64,000 nucleotides of DNA from Candidatus Limosilactobacillus intestinigallinarum (GTDB lineage: Bacteria; Bacillota; Bacilli; Lactobacillales; Lactobacillaceae): the NCBI GenBank assembly GCA_019117285.1, contig DXAA01000001.1:62001-126000 (forward strand), given 5' to 3'. Below the pieces are notes generated by a model. It was given only the letters and a program-made list of their open reading frames with translations, was not told the origin of the DNA and made no database searches. Positions 34,710 to 44,828 of this stretch are shown one piece after another; position 1 is the stretch's first letter; the number at the start of each line of letters is the position of its first letter. The translations under genes and the position numbers were made by a program.

Positions 34710-36038
34710 ATGAAATTAAGCGAATATTACGGCCGCCGGGTCCTGGTCGACCAGCCGCACTGGCGAGGGACGACCCCGCCCGCGCCGGTTGTGGTCCTGC
34801 CGACGATGGAGATGCATGGTCGGCGCGTGCGCTGCCTGCGCTGTGGTCAGGAGACGGATCGGCGGCTGGCGGCCCTGCCCAACGGGGAGTTCTATTGTCC
34901 TTGCTGCATCAACTTGGGTCGGGTCGCGACACTAAATAAATTCTATCATGTTCCGGAGCCAAATCAATTTACGGTCCACCGTCCGGTCCTGACCTGGACG
35001 GGGAAGCTGTCACCCCTGCAGGTGGACGCCGCCACGGCGGTTGACCGGGGAATGGCGGCCCACCGCCACCAACTTCTCTGGGCGGTGACCGGGGCCGGGA
35101 AGACGGAGATGATGTTTCGCGGAATCGCCCATGCTTTAGAGCGGGGCGAGCGACTGGCGGTGGCCTCACCCCGGGTCGATGTCTGCCTGGAGCTATATCC
35201 ACGGCTGACGGCGGCCTTCCAGAACACGACGATGGTCCTGCTGCACGGTCGCCAGGAGCTGCCCTACCGCTATGCCCAGCTAACCGTCTGCACGACCCAC
35301 CAGTTGTTGCGCTTCTACCACGCCTTCGATAACCTGATCATCGATGAGGTCGACGCCTTTCCCTTCGCCGCCAACGACGCCCTGCTCTTTGCCAGCCGCC
35401 AGGCGGTGAAGGCGGATGGAGGCTGCCTGTACCTGACGGCGACCCCGGGGCCGGCCCTCCTCCGTCGGGTGAAACGCGGTGAGCTGGCGGTCAGCTACCT
35501 GCCGCTGCGTTATCACGGCCACCTGCTTCCCCGGATCCGCCTCCAGTTGGCACCGGGCTGGCGGCGCGCTGTTCAGCGGGGCCGACTGCCGGCCAGCCTG
35601 CTTGTCCAGCTGCGCCGCTCCCTGGCAGATGGCTTTCGCTTTCTTCTCTTCCTACCGCACGTGGCGGACCTGGCGGCGGTGGAGCCCCTCCTGCGGGCCG
35701 CCCTGCCAGGCCACGCCTTTGCCACGGTCCATGCGGCGGACCCGCACCGGTTAACGAAGGTCCAGCAGATGCGGGACGGGGACTACGACTTCCTGGTGAC
35801 CACCACCATCATGGAGCGGGGGGTGACCTTCCCGGCGATCGACGTGTTTGTGCTAGGCGCCGACGACCCAGTCTTCTCCTCATCGGCCCTGGTTCAGATC
35901 GCTGGGCGCGCCGGCCGGTCCGTCAGCCGGCCGACGGGGACGGTACGCTTCTGGATCGCCATCCAGTGTCGGCGGGTGCGGATGGCGGTGCACCAGGTGG
36001 ACTTTATGAACCGGAAGGGCCGGGCCCTGCAGGGATGA
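34710..36038 (+). CDS. comFA: Competence helicase ComFA
   Basis: ComFA is the DEAD-box-like ATPase that helps pull transforming DNA across the membrane. The 442-residue protein has an N-terminal zinc finger (CLRCG, then CPCC), Walker A AVTGAGKTE near residue 118, IIDEVDAFPF near residue 210, TATPGP near residue 245 and motif VI QIAGRAGR near residue 400. Three ATG codons lie in tandem (34704, 34707, 34710) after AGGGGGG, and the third has the best spacing. It overlaps comFC by 4 bp. Confidence 0.92.
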   Translation: MKLSEYYGRRVLVDQPHWRGTTPPAPVVVLPTMEMHGRRVRCLRCGQETDRRLAALPNGEFYCPCCINLGRVATLNKFYHVPEPNQFTVHRPVLTWTGKLSPLQVDAATAVDRGMAAHRHQLLWAVTGAGKTEMMFRGIAHALERGERLAVASPRVDVCLELYPRLTAAFQNTTMVLLHGRQELPYRYAQLTVCTTHQLLRFYHAFDNLIIDEVDAFPFAANDALLFASRQAVKADGGCLYLTATPGPALLRRVKRGELAVSYLPLRYHGHLLPRIRLQLAPGWRRAVQRGRLPASLLVQLRRSLADGFRFLLFLPHVADLAAVEPLLRAALPGHAFATVHAADPHRLTKVQQMRDGDYDFLVTTTIMERGVTFPAIDVFVLGADDPVFSSSALVQIAGRAGRSVSRPTGTVRFWIAIQCRRVRMAVHQVDFMNRKGRALQG

Positions 36039-36712
36039 ACTGCCAACTCTGCAATGCCCGCTTGCCGGTCCGACTGAGTCTCCGCGACCTGGTCATGCTA
36101 CGTCCCCTGACGCCGCCAACCATCTGCGAGCGTTGTCGGGCCCGCTTCACGCGGATCGACCCGGCCCATGCCTGCCCGGGATGCAGTCGTCCCCAGGAGC
36201 ACACCCGCCTCTGCCTGGAGTGTGCAGCCTGGCAGCATCAATATGGTTGGCACCTCGAGCACCAGGCCCTCTACACCTATAATGACGCCATGAAGGAATA
36301 CATGCACCGCTACAAGTTCGGCGGTGACTATCGCTTGCGGACCGTCTTTCAAGCTGAGGTGCAGCAACGGATCCGCCAGCTGGGGGCGGACCTGGTGGTG
36401 CCAATCCCGGTAACCCAGACCACCATGGCCACCCGGGGCTTCAACCAGGTCTTGGGGATCCTGGGGGATGTGCCGGTGACCCCGGTCCTGCGCCACCGGG
36501 CCCTTGACAAGGTGGCCCAGTCTCACAAGACCCGCCGCCAGCGGCTCCAGACCCCGCAGCCGTTTATCCTGACTGATCCGACAATCGTCCGGGACAAACG
36601 AATCCTGCTGGTAGATGATATCTATACGACCGGTCGAACCCTTTACCACGCTGCCACCCTAATCAAAGCGGCGCAATGCCATGAGCTGGTAAGTCTTTCC
36701 CTCGCACGTTAA
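36035..36712 (+). CDS. comFC: Competence protein ComFC (phosphoribosyltransferase-like)
   Basis: The 225-residue protein has an N-terminal four-cysteine zinc module (CQLC ... CERC, then CPGC) and a PRT fold with the PRPP loop ILLVDDIYTTGRT near residue 190. ComFC is needed for DNA uptake in competent Firmicutes. The start overlaps the comFA stop (ATGA), so the two are translationally coupled. With comFA this shows at least part of a DNA-uptake machine. Confidence 0.92.
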   Translation: MNCQLCNARLPVRLSLRDLVMLRPLTPPTICERCRARFTRIDPAHACPGCSRPQEHTRLCLECAAWQHQYGWHLEHQALYTYNDAMKEYMHRYKFGGDYRLRTVFQAEVQQRIRQLGADLVVPIPVTQTTMATRGFNQVLGILGDVPVTPVLRHRALDKVAQSHKTRRQRLQTPQPFILTDPTIVRDKRILLVDDIYTTGRTLYHAATLIKAAQCHELVSLSLAR

Positions 36713-36729
36713 AGAATTTTAAAGGTTGA

Positions 36730-36768
36730 TGAAAACGGTTTGTTTATTGATCAGAACTACACTATAAT
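36730..36768 (+). promoter_or_regulatory. hpf promoter with candidate cre site
   Basis: TTGTTT (36740-36745), a 17-bp spacer and TATAAT (36763-36768) form the promoter. TGAAAACGGTTTGT (36730-36743) matches the cre consensus except for the last two bases and overlaps the -35, which would allow CcpA repression during glucose growth. CcpA control is inferred. Confidence 0.6.
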
Positions 36769-36844
36769 ATAAGTAGGATATGAGAAGAGTGGTCCTTCTG
36801 ATATCAGATCAAGCATATGCTTGGACTGAAAGGAGAGATGTTTG

Positions 36845-37387
36845 ATGTTAAAGTTCAATATTCGTGGTGAAAACGTTGAAGTTACGGACTCAATTCGTGA
36901 CTACGTGGTAAAGCGGATCAGCAAGCTTCAAAAGTTCTTCGAAGATAACGTTGAAGCTACCGCCCACGTGAACTTGAAGGTTTACCCAAACCGGACTTAC
37001 AAGGTTGAAGTAACCATTCCGCTTCCGTACCTGACGCTGCGGGCTGAAGAAACCTCCAACGACATGTATGGTAGTGTTGACCTGGTAACCGACAAGCTTG
37101 AACGTCAGATTCGGAAGTACAAGACCAAGATCAACCGGAAGTCCCGTGAAAAGGGCTTCAAGAACCTGGAATTTGTACCGAGTGATGACGACTCCGCAAG
37201 CACGGACGACCTGAAGATCGTGCGGACGAAGCAGGTTTCACTGAAGCCAATGGATCCTGAAGAAGCGGTTCTACAGATGGACATGCTGGGCCACGACTTC
37301 TTCGTCTTCCAAGACGCTGAAACCAACGGCACGAGCATTGTTTACCGTCGTCGTGATGGTCGCTACGGCCTGATTGAAGCTGAATAA
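36845..37387 (+). CDS. hpf: Long-form ribosome hibernation promoting factor
   Basis: Long HPF dimerises 70S ribosomes in stationary phase. The 180-residue protein has the N-terminal S30AE domain (MLKFNIRGENVEVTDSIRDY) and, after a linker at about residues 110-125, the C-terminal dimerisation domain (EEAVLQMDMLGHDFFVF). ATG 36845 is preferred to the adjacent TTG 36842. AAGGAG lies 9 bp upstream. Monocistronic with its own terminator. Confidence 0.95.
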   Translation: MLKFNIRGENVEVTDSIRDYVVKRISKLQKFFEDNVEATAHVNLKVYPNRTYKVEVTIPLPYLTLRAEETSNDMYGSVDLVTDKLERQIRKYKTKINRKSREKGFKNLEFVPSDDDSASTDDLKIVRTKQVSLKPMDPEEAVLQMDMLGHDFFVFQDAETNGTSIVYRRRDGRYGLIEAE

Positions 37388-37409
37388 TAAGACGGCAAGA
37401 ATTTGTCGG

Positions 37410-37446
37410 AAGGACTATGGCAGCGCGAGTTGCGATGGTCCTTTTT
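37410..37446 (+). terminator. hpf terminator
   Basis: AAGGACTATGGCA pairs (two mismatches) with TGCGATGGTCCTT and is followed by TTTAATTT. Confidence 0.8.
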
Positions 37447-37588
37447 AATTTGCCGACCCGCGGGTGCATCAGTTTTCAAAGCCAGGGGAACGTGGTAAAA
37501 TACTAAAGTTAGAATAAAATATAATTGGCTTGAGTAGCACTTTTTAATGGATTTTAGCTCGAGCTAGTAAATTAGGAAGGACGCTTTT

Positions 37589-39952
37589 ATGGCCAACATT
37601 TTAAAGAAATGGATTGAAAGCGATCGCCGTGAACTGCGGCGAATTAATAAAATCGCAAATAAAGTCGACAGTTATGCGAAGACGATGGCAGCAATGACCG
37701 ATGAGCAGCTGCAGGCAAAGACGCCAGAGTTCCGTCAACGCTACCAAAAGGGCGAATCACTGGATGACATGCTGCCTGAGGCTTTCGCGGTTGCTCGTGA
37801 GGGTGCTAAGCGGGTGCTCGGTCTTTACCCATTCCATGTTCAGGTCATGGGGGGAATCGTGCTTCACGAAGGGAACATTGCCGAAATGAAGACCGGTGAA
37901 GGGAAGACCCTGACCGCCACGATGCCGGTGTATTTGAACGCGATCTCCGGCAAGGGGGTCCACGTAATCACGGTTAACGAGTACCTCTCCAAGCGTGATG
38001 CCACCGAGATGGGGCAGCTTTACAACTGGCTGGGCTGCAGTGTCGGTGTCAACAACTCTGAGATGAGCCCTGACCAGAAGCGGGAAGCCTACAAGGCCGA
38101 CATCATGTACTCCACCAACAGCGAGATCGGGTTCGACTACCTGCGTGACAACATGGCCGTCTACAAGGAAGACCAGGTTCAGCGGGGGTTGAACTACGCC
38201 CTAGTCGATGAGGTGGACTCCATCCTGATCGATGAGGCGCGGACGCCACTGATCATTTCCGGCCCCGGCACGGGGACCTCTAAGCTCTACAAGCAGACGG
38301 ACCGGTTCGTCAAGCAGTTAAAGAATGAGGTTGACTACAAGGTCGACCTCGAGTCCAAGACGGTGGCCCTGACGGATGCCGGAATTCAGAAGGCGGAGAA
38401 GTACTTCAACCTGAAGAACCTCTATGACCCTGAGAACACCCCACTGACCCACCACCTGGACCAGGCGCTGCGGGCCAACTACATCATGCACCGGGACAAG
38501 GACTACGTGGTTTCCGACGGCGAAGTCCTGATCGTTGATTCCTTCACCGGTCGGGTCATGCAGGGGCGGCGTTTCTCCGACGGTCTTCACCAGGCCATTG
38601 AGGCCAAGGAAGGCGTTGAGATCCAGGAAGAAAACAAGACGATGGCCAACATCACCTACCAGAACCTCTTCCGGATGTACAACAAGCTGTCCGGGATGAC
38701 CGGGACCGCGAAGACGGAACAGGAAGAATTCCGGGAAATCTACAACATGGAGACCATCACGATTCCAACGAACAAGCCGGTTATTCGGAAGGATGAACCG
38801 GACCTGCTCTACCCAACCCTGCAGAGTAAGTTTGCGGCGGTAGTCAAGCGGATCAAGAAGCTCCACGCCAAGGGCCAGCCGATCCTGGTCGGGACCGTGG
38901 CGGTTGAAACCTCCGAATACCTGTCCCACCTGCTGGATCAGGAACACATTCCCCACGTGGTCTTGAACGCCAAGAACCACGCCAAGGAAGCCGACATCAT
39001 CAAGAACGCCGGTCAGAAGGGGGCCGTTACGATCGCTACCAACATGGCCGGGCGGGGGACCGATATCAAATTGGGCCCCGGTGTCCGTGAACTCGGTGGC
39101 CTGGCCGTGATCGGGACCGAACGGCATGAATCGCGGCGGATTGATAACCAGCTGCGTGGTCGTTCCGGTCGGCAGGGGGATCCGGGTCTGTCCCAGTTCT
39201 ACCTGTCCCTGGAGGATGACCTGATGAAGCGGTTCGGTGGTGACCGGATCAAGAACTTCCTGCAACGGATGAAGGTCAACGACGAGGATGCCGTTATCAA
39301 GAGTCGCTTCCTGACCCGTCAGGTTGAATCCGCCCAGAAGCGGGTTGAAGGGAACAACTACGACTCCCGGAAGAACGTCCTGCAGTACGATGACGTGATG
39401 CGTGAACAGCGTGAGATCATCTACAAGGAACGGCAACAGATCATCACCGAGGATAAGTCATTGAAGTGGGTCCTGATGCCAATCTTCAAGCGGACCATCC
39501 AACGTGAGGTTGAACAGCACACCCTCGGCGACAAGAAGGATTGGGACCTGAAGGGAATCGTCGACTTTGCCGAAGAGGTCCTGGTCAAGCCGGACACGAT
39601 CAAGGTTGATGACCTCAAGGGCAAGAGCAAGGACGAGATTGTGGACTACCTGATGTCCTTTGCCAAGGGCGTCTACAAGGACAAGCAACGCCAGCTCTAT
39701 GATCCGGCCCAGATGCTGGAATTCGAAAAGGTGGTCCTCCTGCGGGTGGTTGACTCCCACTGGACCGACCACATCGACGTGATGGACCAGTTCCGGCAGT
39801 CAGTTGGTCTGCGGGGCTATGGTCAGCTGAACCCACTGGTTGAATACCAGACGGCCGGCTACCACATGTTTGAGCAGATGATCGCCGACATCGAATACGA
39901 GACGACCCGGCTCTTCATGAAGTCCGAGATTCGGCAGAACGTGACCCGTTAA
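37589..39952 (+). CDS. secA: Preprotein translocase ATPase SecA
   Basis: SecA drives Sec-dependent export. The 787-residue protein has Walker [14 protein letters not shown] near residue 98, the DEVD box [18 protein letters not shown] near residue 205, [10 protein letters not shown] near residue 490 and the helical scaffold/wing regions. The C-terminal zinc-binding tail of longer SecA proteins is absent. It is the housekeeping SecA, followed by prfB as in other lactobacilli. No SecA2 is in the window. Confidence 0.97.
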   Translation: MANILKKWIESDRRELRRINKIANKVDSYAKTMAAMTDEQLQAKTPEFRQRYQKGESLDDMLPEAFAVAREGAKRVLGLYPFHVQVMGGIVLHEGNIAEMKTGEGKTLTATMPVYLNAISGKGVHVITVNEYLSKRDATEMGQLYNWLGCSVGVNNSEMSPDQKREAYKADIMYSTNSEIGFDYLRDNMAVYKEDQVQRGLNYALVDEVDSILIDEARTPLIISGPGTGTSKLYKQTDRFVKQLKNEVDYKVDLESKTVALTDAGIQKAEKYFNLKNLYDPENTPLTHHLDQALRANYIMHRDKDYVVSDGEVLIVDSFTGRVMQGRRFSDGLHQAIEAKEGVEIQEENKTMANITYQNLFRMYNKLSGMTGTAKTEQEEFREIYNMETITIPTNKPVIRKDEPDLLYPTLQSKFAAVVKRIKKLHAKGQPILVGTVAVETSEYLSHLLDQEHIPHVVLNAKNHAKEADIIKNAGQKGAVTIATNMAGRGTDIKLGPGVRELGGLAVIGTERHESRRIDNQLRGRSGRQGDPGLSQFYLSLEDDLMKRFGGDRIKNFLQRMKVNDEDAVIKSRFLTRQVESAQKRVEGNNYDSRKNVLQYDDVMREQREIIYKERQQIITEDKSLKWVLMPIFKRTIQREVEQHTLGDKKDWDLKGIVDFAEEVLVKPDTIKVDDLKGKSKDEIVDYLMSFAKGVYKDKQRQLYDPAQMLEFEKVVLLRVVDSHWTDHIDVMDQFRQSVGLRGYGQLNPLVEYQTAGYHMFEQMIADIEYETTRLFMKSEIRQNVTR

Positions 39953-39989
39953 AGTATGATAGTTAAATGATTGCTACTGGTTTGTAAGG

Positions 39990-40028
39990 TACGGCAGTAA
40001 GGTAACCCATGACGGTACCCCTGCCGTA
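39990..40028 (+). terminator. Stem-loop between secA and prfB
   Basis: TACGGCAG (39990-39997) pairs with CTGCCGTA (40021-40028), with an inner GGTA/TACC. Only a weak U-rich tail (TATTTATAT) follows, and the prfB SD starts 12 bp later. It may be a weak terminator or an mRNA processing/attenuation structure. Confidence 0.5.
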
Positions 40029-40051
40029 TATTTATATATGGAGGCATGATT

Positions 40052-41168
40052 GTGGAATTAAGTGAAGCCAAGAAACAAGTAGAAGCAATGCAACAAGACG
40101 TTGCCCGCTTCGGGAGGTCTCTTTGACCTCGATGCGCTCGACGAAAGCATTGCGGAAAATGAACAGAAAATGGCCCAGCCCGACTTCTGGAACGACAACG
40201 AGGCCGCTCAAAAGGTCATCAATGACAACAATGAACTGAAGGAGAAGCGTGACACCTACGTCCAACTGCGGGACCAGATTGCCAACCTGCAGACGACGAT
40301 CGAGCTGCTGACAATGGGCCCCGACCCGGACCTGCAAAAGGAGCTGGACGACTCCTTCGGCAAGACGAAAAAGGCCCTGGAACAGTACCGCCTCAACCAG
40401 CTCCTCGATGGGGAATACGACGCCAAGAACGCCATCCTGGAAATCCACCCCGGTGCCGGGGGAACCGAAGCTCAGGACTGGGGTTCGATGCTCTTGCGGA
40501 TGTACATCCGCTGGGGTGAGCAACACGGGTTCACCGTTGAGACGGCCAGTTACGAGGCCGGTGATGAGGCCGGGATCAAGAGCGTCACCCTGCTGATCAA
40601 GGGCCACAACGCCTTTGGCTACCTGCGCAGCGAGAAGGGGGTTCACCGCCTCGTCCGGATCTCACCGTTTGACGCGGCCGGCCGGCGGCATACCTCCTTC
40701 GCCTCGGTCGACGTGATGCCCGAGCTGGACGAGAGTGTCCACATCGACATCGACCCGTCCGACCTGCGGGTTGACACCTTTCGGTCAAGCGGGGCCGGTG
40801 GTCAGCACATCAACAAGACGGAATCTGCCGTCCGGATCACCCACCTGCCGACCGGGATCGTCACCTCATCACAGGCGGAACGTTCCCAGCTCCAGAACCG
40901 GGTGACCGCGATGAACATGCTGAAGTCGAAACTGTATGAATTAGAAGAGGAAAAGAAGGCCAAGAAGCGGGCCGAGATCGAGGGCGAACAGCTGGATATC
41001 GGCTGGGGGTCCCAGATCCGTTCCTACGTCTTCCATCCCTATACCCTGGTTAAGGACAACCGGAGTGGTTACGAGACCCATAACGGTCAGGCCGTGATGG
41101 ACGGGGACCTCGATCCCTTCATCAACGCCTACCTGCAGTGGAAGCTCAGTCAGAAGAATCCGCAATAG
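40052..41168 (+). CDS. prfB: Peptide chain release factor 2 (programmed +1 frameshift)
   Basis: RF2 recognises UGA and UAA. Coding is 40052-40123 then 40125-41168, giving about 371 residues. It starts at GTG 40052, 7 bp after GGAGG. After 24 codons the frame meets TGA at 40124-40126 in GGGAGG-TCT-CTT-TGA-C, and a +1 slip on CTT continues as GAC-CTC-GAT. The GGQ motif lies in [13 protein letters not shown], and the anticodon-like SPF in RISPFDAAG. It is an intact gene, not a pseudogene. Confidence 0.95.
40112..40127 (+). other. RF2 autoregulatory +1 frameshift site
   Basis: An internal SD-like GGGAGG lies three bases before the slippery CTT followed by TGA-C, a poor terminator context. Low RF2 lets ribosomes shift into the +1 frame and so autoregulates RF2 synthesis. 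Confidence 0.95.
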
Positions 41169-41231
41169 CCATAATGGTGATTGCGGTTACAGGTGAAAGC
41201 AAGTAATATTATCTTAAAAGGAGTGGTGTAA

Positions 41232-41570
41232 ATGCGTGAAAGTCGTCATCGTCGTCTGACCCGGTCCGCTTCCGACCGGATCATCGGTGGGGTCTTCGGG
41301 GGCTTTGGCCAGTATTTCCATGTCTCGGCCAACCTCCTGCGGATCATCTACGTTATCATAACCATCATGACCGCGATTGTCCCGGGTGTGATCATCTACC
41401 TGATCTTGATGATCATCATGCCGCCGGATCCCGCCAACCCGGGGCTTCTGGGAATGCTGCATACGTTGAATGACCTGGGAAAGCAGGCCACGCAGGATGA
41501 CCATTCCCAGTCGCGTCGCCAGTTGACTGACGTGGAAGAAAAGGATATTAAAAGAAACGAGCGATCATAA
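41232..41570 (+). CDS. PspC domain protein
   Basis: The 112-residue protein has the PspC fold: an N-terminal basic segment followed by RIIGGVFGGFGQYFHV and a hydrophobic hairpin (residues ~35-62). A polar, charged tail of about 40 residues follows. PspC proteins take part in envelope-stress responses. AAAGGAG precedes the ATG. The stop overlaps the next start by one base (TAATG), so the two are coupled. Confidence 0.88.
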   Translation: MRESRHRRLTRSASDRIIGGVFGGFGQYFHVSANLLRIIYVIITIMTAIVPGVIIYLILMIIMPPDPANPGLLGMLHTLNDLGKQATQDDHSQSRRQLTDVEEKDIKRNERS

Positions 41571-41929
41571 TGGGATTTTGGAAAAAAGTATTGATTGATA
41601 CAATCTTATTCATTGCTCTGGCGGGGCTCTTTGCGGGCACGGGGATGTTTTACATCAGCAGTGCCTGGATGGCGCTGCTGGCCAGCTTTGTGTTGGCGAT
41701 CCTGAACGTCTTGATCAAACCGATCCTCGTGATCCTGTCACTGCCGATCAACATCTTGACGTTGGGGCTCTTCAGTATTGTGATCAATGGGGTGATGCTT
41801 GAGCTGACGTCCGTGTTCGTCGGGTCGGCCCTCTTTCACTTCTCATCGTTCTGGAGTGCAATGCTGATTGCCATCATCATGTCGATCTGCAACACCCTGA
41901 TCACTGATCATCAGGAAAATAGTTATTGA
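41570..41929 (+). CDS. Phage holin family / YvlD-like four-TM protein
   Basis: The 119-residue protein has four hydrophobic helices and the family core ILNVLIKPILVILSLPINI near residue 45 and INGVMLEL near residue 70, as in YvlD/DUF360 proteins. These are chromosomal membrane proteins, often next to pspC; the holin name does not imply a phage. It overlaps pspC by one base and precedes hprK. Confidence 0.85.
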   Translation: MGFWKKVLIDTILFIALAGLFAGTGMFYISSAWMALLASFVLAILNVLIKPILVILSLPINILTLGLFSIVINGVMLELTSVFVGSALFHFSSFWSAMLIAIIMSICNTLITDHQENSY

Positions 41930-41946
41930 AAAAGGAGTGAATGGTT

Positions 41947-42903
41947 GTGGCAAACAGTGTTACGGTTCAGGAATTAGTTGAAAAGGTCCGACTGAAGGTC
42001 CTCCAGGGTGAGGACTACCTCGATCGGCCAATCACCACCAGTGATATCTCACGGCCGGCCCTGGAATTTGCCGGCTACTTCAAGCACTATCCGGCCCTCC
42101 GGATCCAGCTTTTGGGGATCACGGAAACGTCCTTCTCCAAGGACCTGACCCACGAGAAGATGGTCAAGTACATGACCAAGATGTGTACCCCCCAGACACC
42201 GTGCTTCGTCATCTCGACCAACCTGCCGATTCCGGCAGAGCTGAAGGTGGCGGCCAAGGATGCCCACATTCCGATCCTCGGGACGCACCTGACCTCTTCC
42301 CAGATCCTCAGTAACATGACCTCCTTCCTGCTGGGCCGGTTGGCACCGCGGAAGTCACTGCACGGGGTCCAGGTTGACATCAACGGGGTCGGGGTCCTGA
42401 TCACCGGTGATTCCGGGGTCGGCAAGAGTGAAACCGCCCTGGAGCTGGTTCGGCGGGGACACCGCCTGGTCGCCGATGACCGGGTCGAGGTCTACGCCCG
42501 GGACGAACAGACCCTGATCGGGAGTGCGCCAGCCATCCTGGAGCACCTGATGGAGATTCGGGGCATCGGGATCATCGACGTTGCCACCCTGTACGGGACT
42601 GGGGCCGTCATGCCGAACGACAAGATCGACCTGATTGTTCACCTGGAAACCTGGACGCCGGACGCCAAGTTTGACCGACTGGGGGACCGGGGTGACACCC
42701 AAACCATCCAGGGGGTCATCATCCCGAAGGTATCCGTCCCGGTTAAGATCGGGCGGAACCTGGCGATCATCATCGAATCGGCGGCGATGAACTACCGTGC
42801 CGAGACGATGGGCTATGACGCCACCGAGACCTTTGACCGTAACCTGAACAAGTTGATTCAAGAAAACTCTGCCCGGGACAGTAAGAAGAAGGAACAGAAG
42901 TAA
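41947..42903 (+). CDS. hprK: HPr kinase/phosphorylase
   Basis: HprK phosphorylates and dephosphorylates HPr at Ser46, the signal for CcpA catabolite control. The 318-residue protein has Walker A ITGDSGVGKSE near residue 150, ADDRVEVY near residue 175 and the HPrK signature LMEIRGIGIIDV near residue 200. GTG 41947 is chosen because it is 9 bp from AAAGGAG and gives MANSVTVQEL like known orthologues. ATG 41941 is too close. Its last base is shared with lgt. Confidence 0.95.
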   Translation: MANSVTVQELVEKVRLKVLQGEDYLDRPITTSDISRPALEFAGYFKHYPALRIQLLGITETSFSKDLTHEKMVKYMTKMCTPQTPCFVISTNLPIPAELKVAAKDAHIPILGTHLTSSQILSNMTSFLLGRLAPRKSLHGVQVDINGVGVLITGDSGVGKSETALELVRRGHRLVADDRVEVYARDEQTLIGSAPAILEHLMEIRGIGIIDVATLYGTGAVMPNDKIDLIVHLETWTPDAKFDRLGDRGDTQTIQGVIIPKVSVPVKIGRNLAIIIESAAMNYRAETMGYDATETFDRNLNKLIQENSARDSKKKEQK

Positions 42904-43724
42904 TGGGAACGACAATTACCGCGGCCCTCAACCCGATTGCCCTGCAGTTTGGTCCCTTCACCATCCACTGGTACGGGGTCATCATCGCAACGGGGGTGGT
43001 CCTGGCCCTTTGGTTGGCCATCCGTGAGGGAAAACGCCAGGGAATCCCGGAAGACGACTTCTACGACTACCTCCTCTGGGCCCTGCCGGTGGCCATCATC
43101 TGTGCCCGGATCTACTACGTCACCTTCCAGTGGCCGTACTATGCGGTCCACCCGGGGGAGATCATCGCCATCTGGGACGGGGGCATCGCCATCTATGGGG
43201 CGATCCTCGGGGGCTTCTTGGTCCTCTACCTGTTTTGCCGGGCCCGGCGGTTGTCGATGTGGACGATGCTCGACGTGATCGCCCCGACCGTCATCCTCGC
43301 CCAGGGGATCGGTCGTTGGGGTAACTTCATGAACCAGGAGGCCTTCGGGGTGGTCACGACGCGGGCCGCGTTGCTCGCGCAGCATATCCCCCGGTGGATC
43401 GTCAACCAGATGGACATTGCTGGCCAGTACCGGGTGCCGACCTTTTTGTATGAGTCACTCTGGGACCTCCTCGGCTTTGTCCTGCTGGTCAGCCTGCGTC
43501 ACCGCCGCCACTTCTTTCGGCGGGGGGAAGTCTTCCTGGCTTATGTGATGTGGTATGCGTTCGGCCGCTTCTTCATCGAGGGGATGCGGACGGACAGCCT
43601 GATGATCGGGTCCGTGATTCGGGTATCGCAGCTGTTGTCGCTGGTGTTCTTCTTGGGAGCACTGGTTGTTTTACTCGTTCGTCGTCACCGGGGTAATGTT
43701 CCCTGGTATCAGCAATCAAGGTAA
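42903..43724 (+). CDS. lgt: Prolipoprotein diacylglyceryl transferase
   Basis: Lgt attaches diacylglycerol to lipoprotein cysteines. The 273-residue protein has about seven TM helices. It shows IHWYGVIIATG near residue 21, the glycine-rich IWDGGIAIYGAILGG near residue 82, and the signature GRWGNFMNQEAFG near residue 138. It overlaps hprK by one base (TAATG). The order hprK-lgt-gpsA is the lactobacillus standard. Confidence 0.95.
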   Translation: MGTTITAALNPIALQFGPFTIHWYGVIIATGVVLALWLAIREGKRQGIPEDDFYDYLLWALPVAIICARIYYVTFQWPYYAVHPGEIIAIWDGGIAIYGAILGGFLVLYLFCRARRLSMWTMLDVIAPTVILAQGIGRWGNFMNQEAFGVVTTRAALLAQHIPRWIVNQMDIAGQYRVPTFLYESLWDLLGFVLLVSLRHRRHFFRRGEVFLAYVMWYAFGRFFIEGMRTDSLMIGSVIRVSQLLSLVFFLGALVVLLVRRHRGNVPWYQQSR

Positions 43725-43747
43725 TATTCATTAAGGAGAGATTAATC

Positions 43748-44764
43748 ATGACGGAAAAAGTAGCAGTGTTGGGTGCCGGTTCCTGGGGCAGTGTCCTAGC
43801 CAACTTGTTGGTTGACAACGGCCATGAGGTTGAATTGTGGTCACGGGATCAGGACCAGGTCGACCGTCTGAACAAGGAACACGTCAACCCAGCCTACATG
43901 AAGAACTTCACCTACTCCAGTAAGCTCCACGCCACGACCGACATGAAGGCCGCCGTGAAGGGGGCCGACGTTATTTTGATTGTGATTCCGACCAAGGGAA
44001 TCCGGCAGGTGGCCCACAAGCTCAACGCTGTCCTGACCGAGCTCGACCAGCAGTCCCTGATCGTCCACGCCACCAAGGGGCTGGAACAGAACACCTACAA
44101 GCGGCCGTCCGAGATGCTCAAGGAAGAGATTGATCCTAAGTACCGGCGTGACATCGTCGTGCTTTCCGGACCGAGCCACGCTGAGTCCGTGGCCATCAAG
44201 GACATGACGGCGGTAACGGCGGCCTGCGCCAACCTGGCGGATGCCGAGAAGGTGCAAAAACTGTTCAGTAACTCCTACTTCCGGGTCTACACCAACGATG
44301 ACGTGATCGGGGCCGAGTTTGGGGCCGCCCTCAAGAACATCATTGCCATCGGTGCCGGGGCCCTCCAAGGACTGGGCTACCATGATAATGCCCGGGCCGC
44401 CCTGATCACTCGGGGACTGGCCGAGATCCGGCGGCTGGGGGTGGCCTTTGGTGCCAACCCGATGACCTTCATCGGTCTGTCCGGAGTGGGGGACCTGGTG
44501 GTTACGGCCACGAGTAAGAACTCGCGAAACTGGCGGGCCGGTTACCAGCTTGGCCAGGGGCAACAGCTCGATGACGTCATTAACAACATGGGAATGGTGA
44601 TCGAAGGGGTCTACACCACCAAGGCCGCTTACGAGCTCAGCAAGAAGCGGCAGGTACCGATGCCGATTACCGACGCCCTCTACCGGGTCCTGTACGAGGG
44701 CGAGGACATTAAAACCGCGATTTCTCAACTGATGAGCCGAGATCTGACTTCCGAAATGGAATAA
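43748..44764 (+). CDS. gpsA: Glycerol-3-phosphate dehydrogenase [NAD(P)+]
   Basis: GpsA reduces dihydroxyacetone phosphate to sn-glycerol-3-phosphate for lipid and teichoic acid synthesis. The 338-residue protein has the Rossmann motif VLGAGSWGSVLA at residues 6-17, the catalytic-Lys region GAALKNIIAIG near residue 195 and the substrate-binding segment GLSGVGDLVVTATS near residue 240. AAGGAGAG precedes the ATG. Confidence 0.96.
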   Translation: MTEKVAVLGAGSWGSVLANLLVDNGHEVELWSRDQDQVDRLNKEHVNPAYMKNFTYSSKLHATTDMKAAVKGADVILIVIPTKGIRQVAHKLNAVLTELDQQSLIVHATKGLEQNTYKRPSEMLKEEIDPKYRRDIVVLSGPSHAESVAIKDMTAVTAACANLADAEKVQKLFSNSYFRVYTNDDVIGAEFGAALKNIIAIGAGALQGLGYHDNARAALITRGLAEIRRLGVAFGANPMTFIGLSGVGDLVVTATSKNSRNWRAGYQLGQGQQLDDVINNMGMVIEGVYTTKAAYELSKKRQVPMPITDALYRVLYEGEDIKTAISQLMSRDLTSEME

Positions 44765-44828
44765 GTATGGTAAAATATGATCGGGTAACTTTGAGAGAAA
44801 TTGAAGTTATGGAAAGGATTTTGTAGTT

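Noticed and set aside
40052-40126. prfB first thought to be broken because of an early TGA
   Set aside because: GGGAGG-TCT-CTT-TGA-C is the standard programmed +1 frameshift site of RF2.
41570-41929. Phage holin as a sign of a prophage
   Set aside because: It is the chromosomal YvlD-like family beside pspC, and no other phage genes are present.
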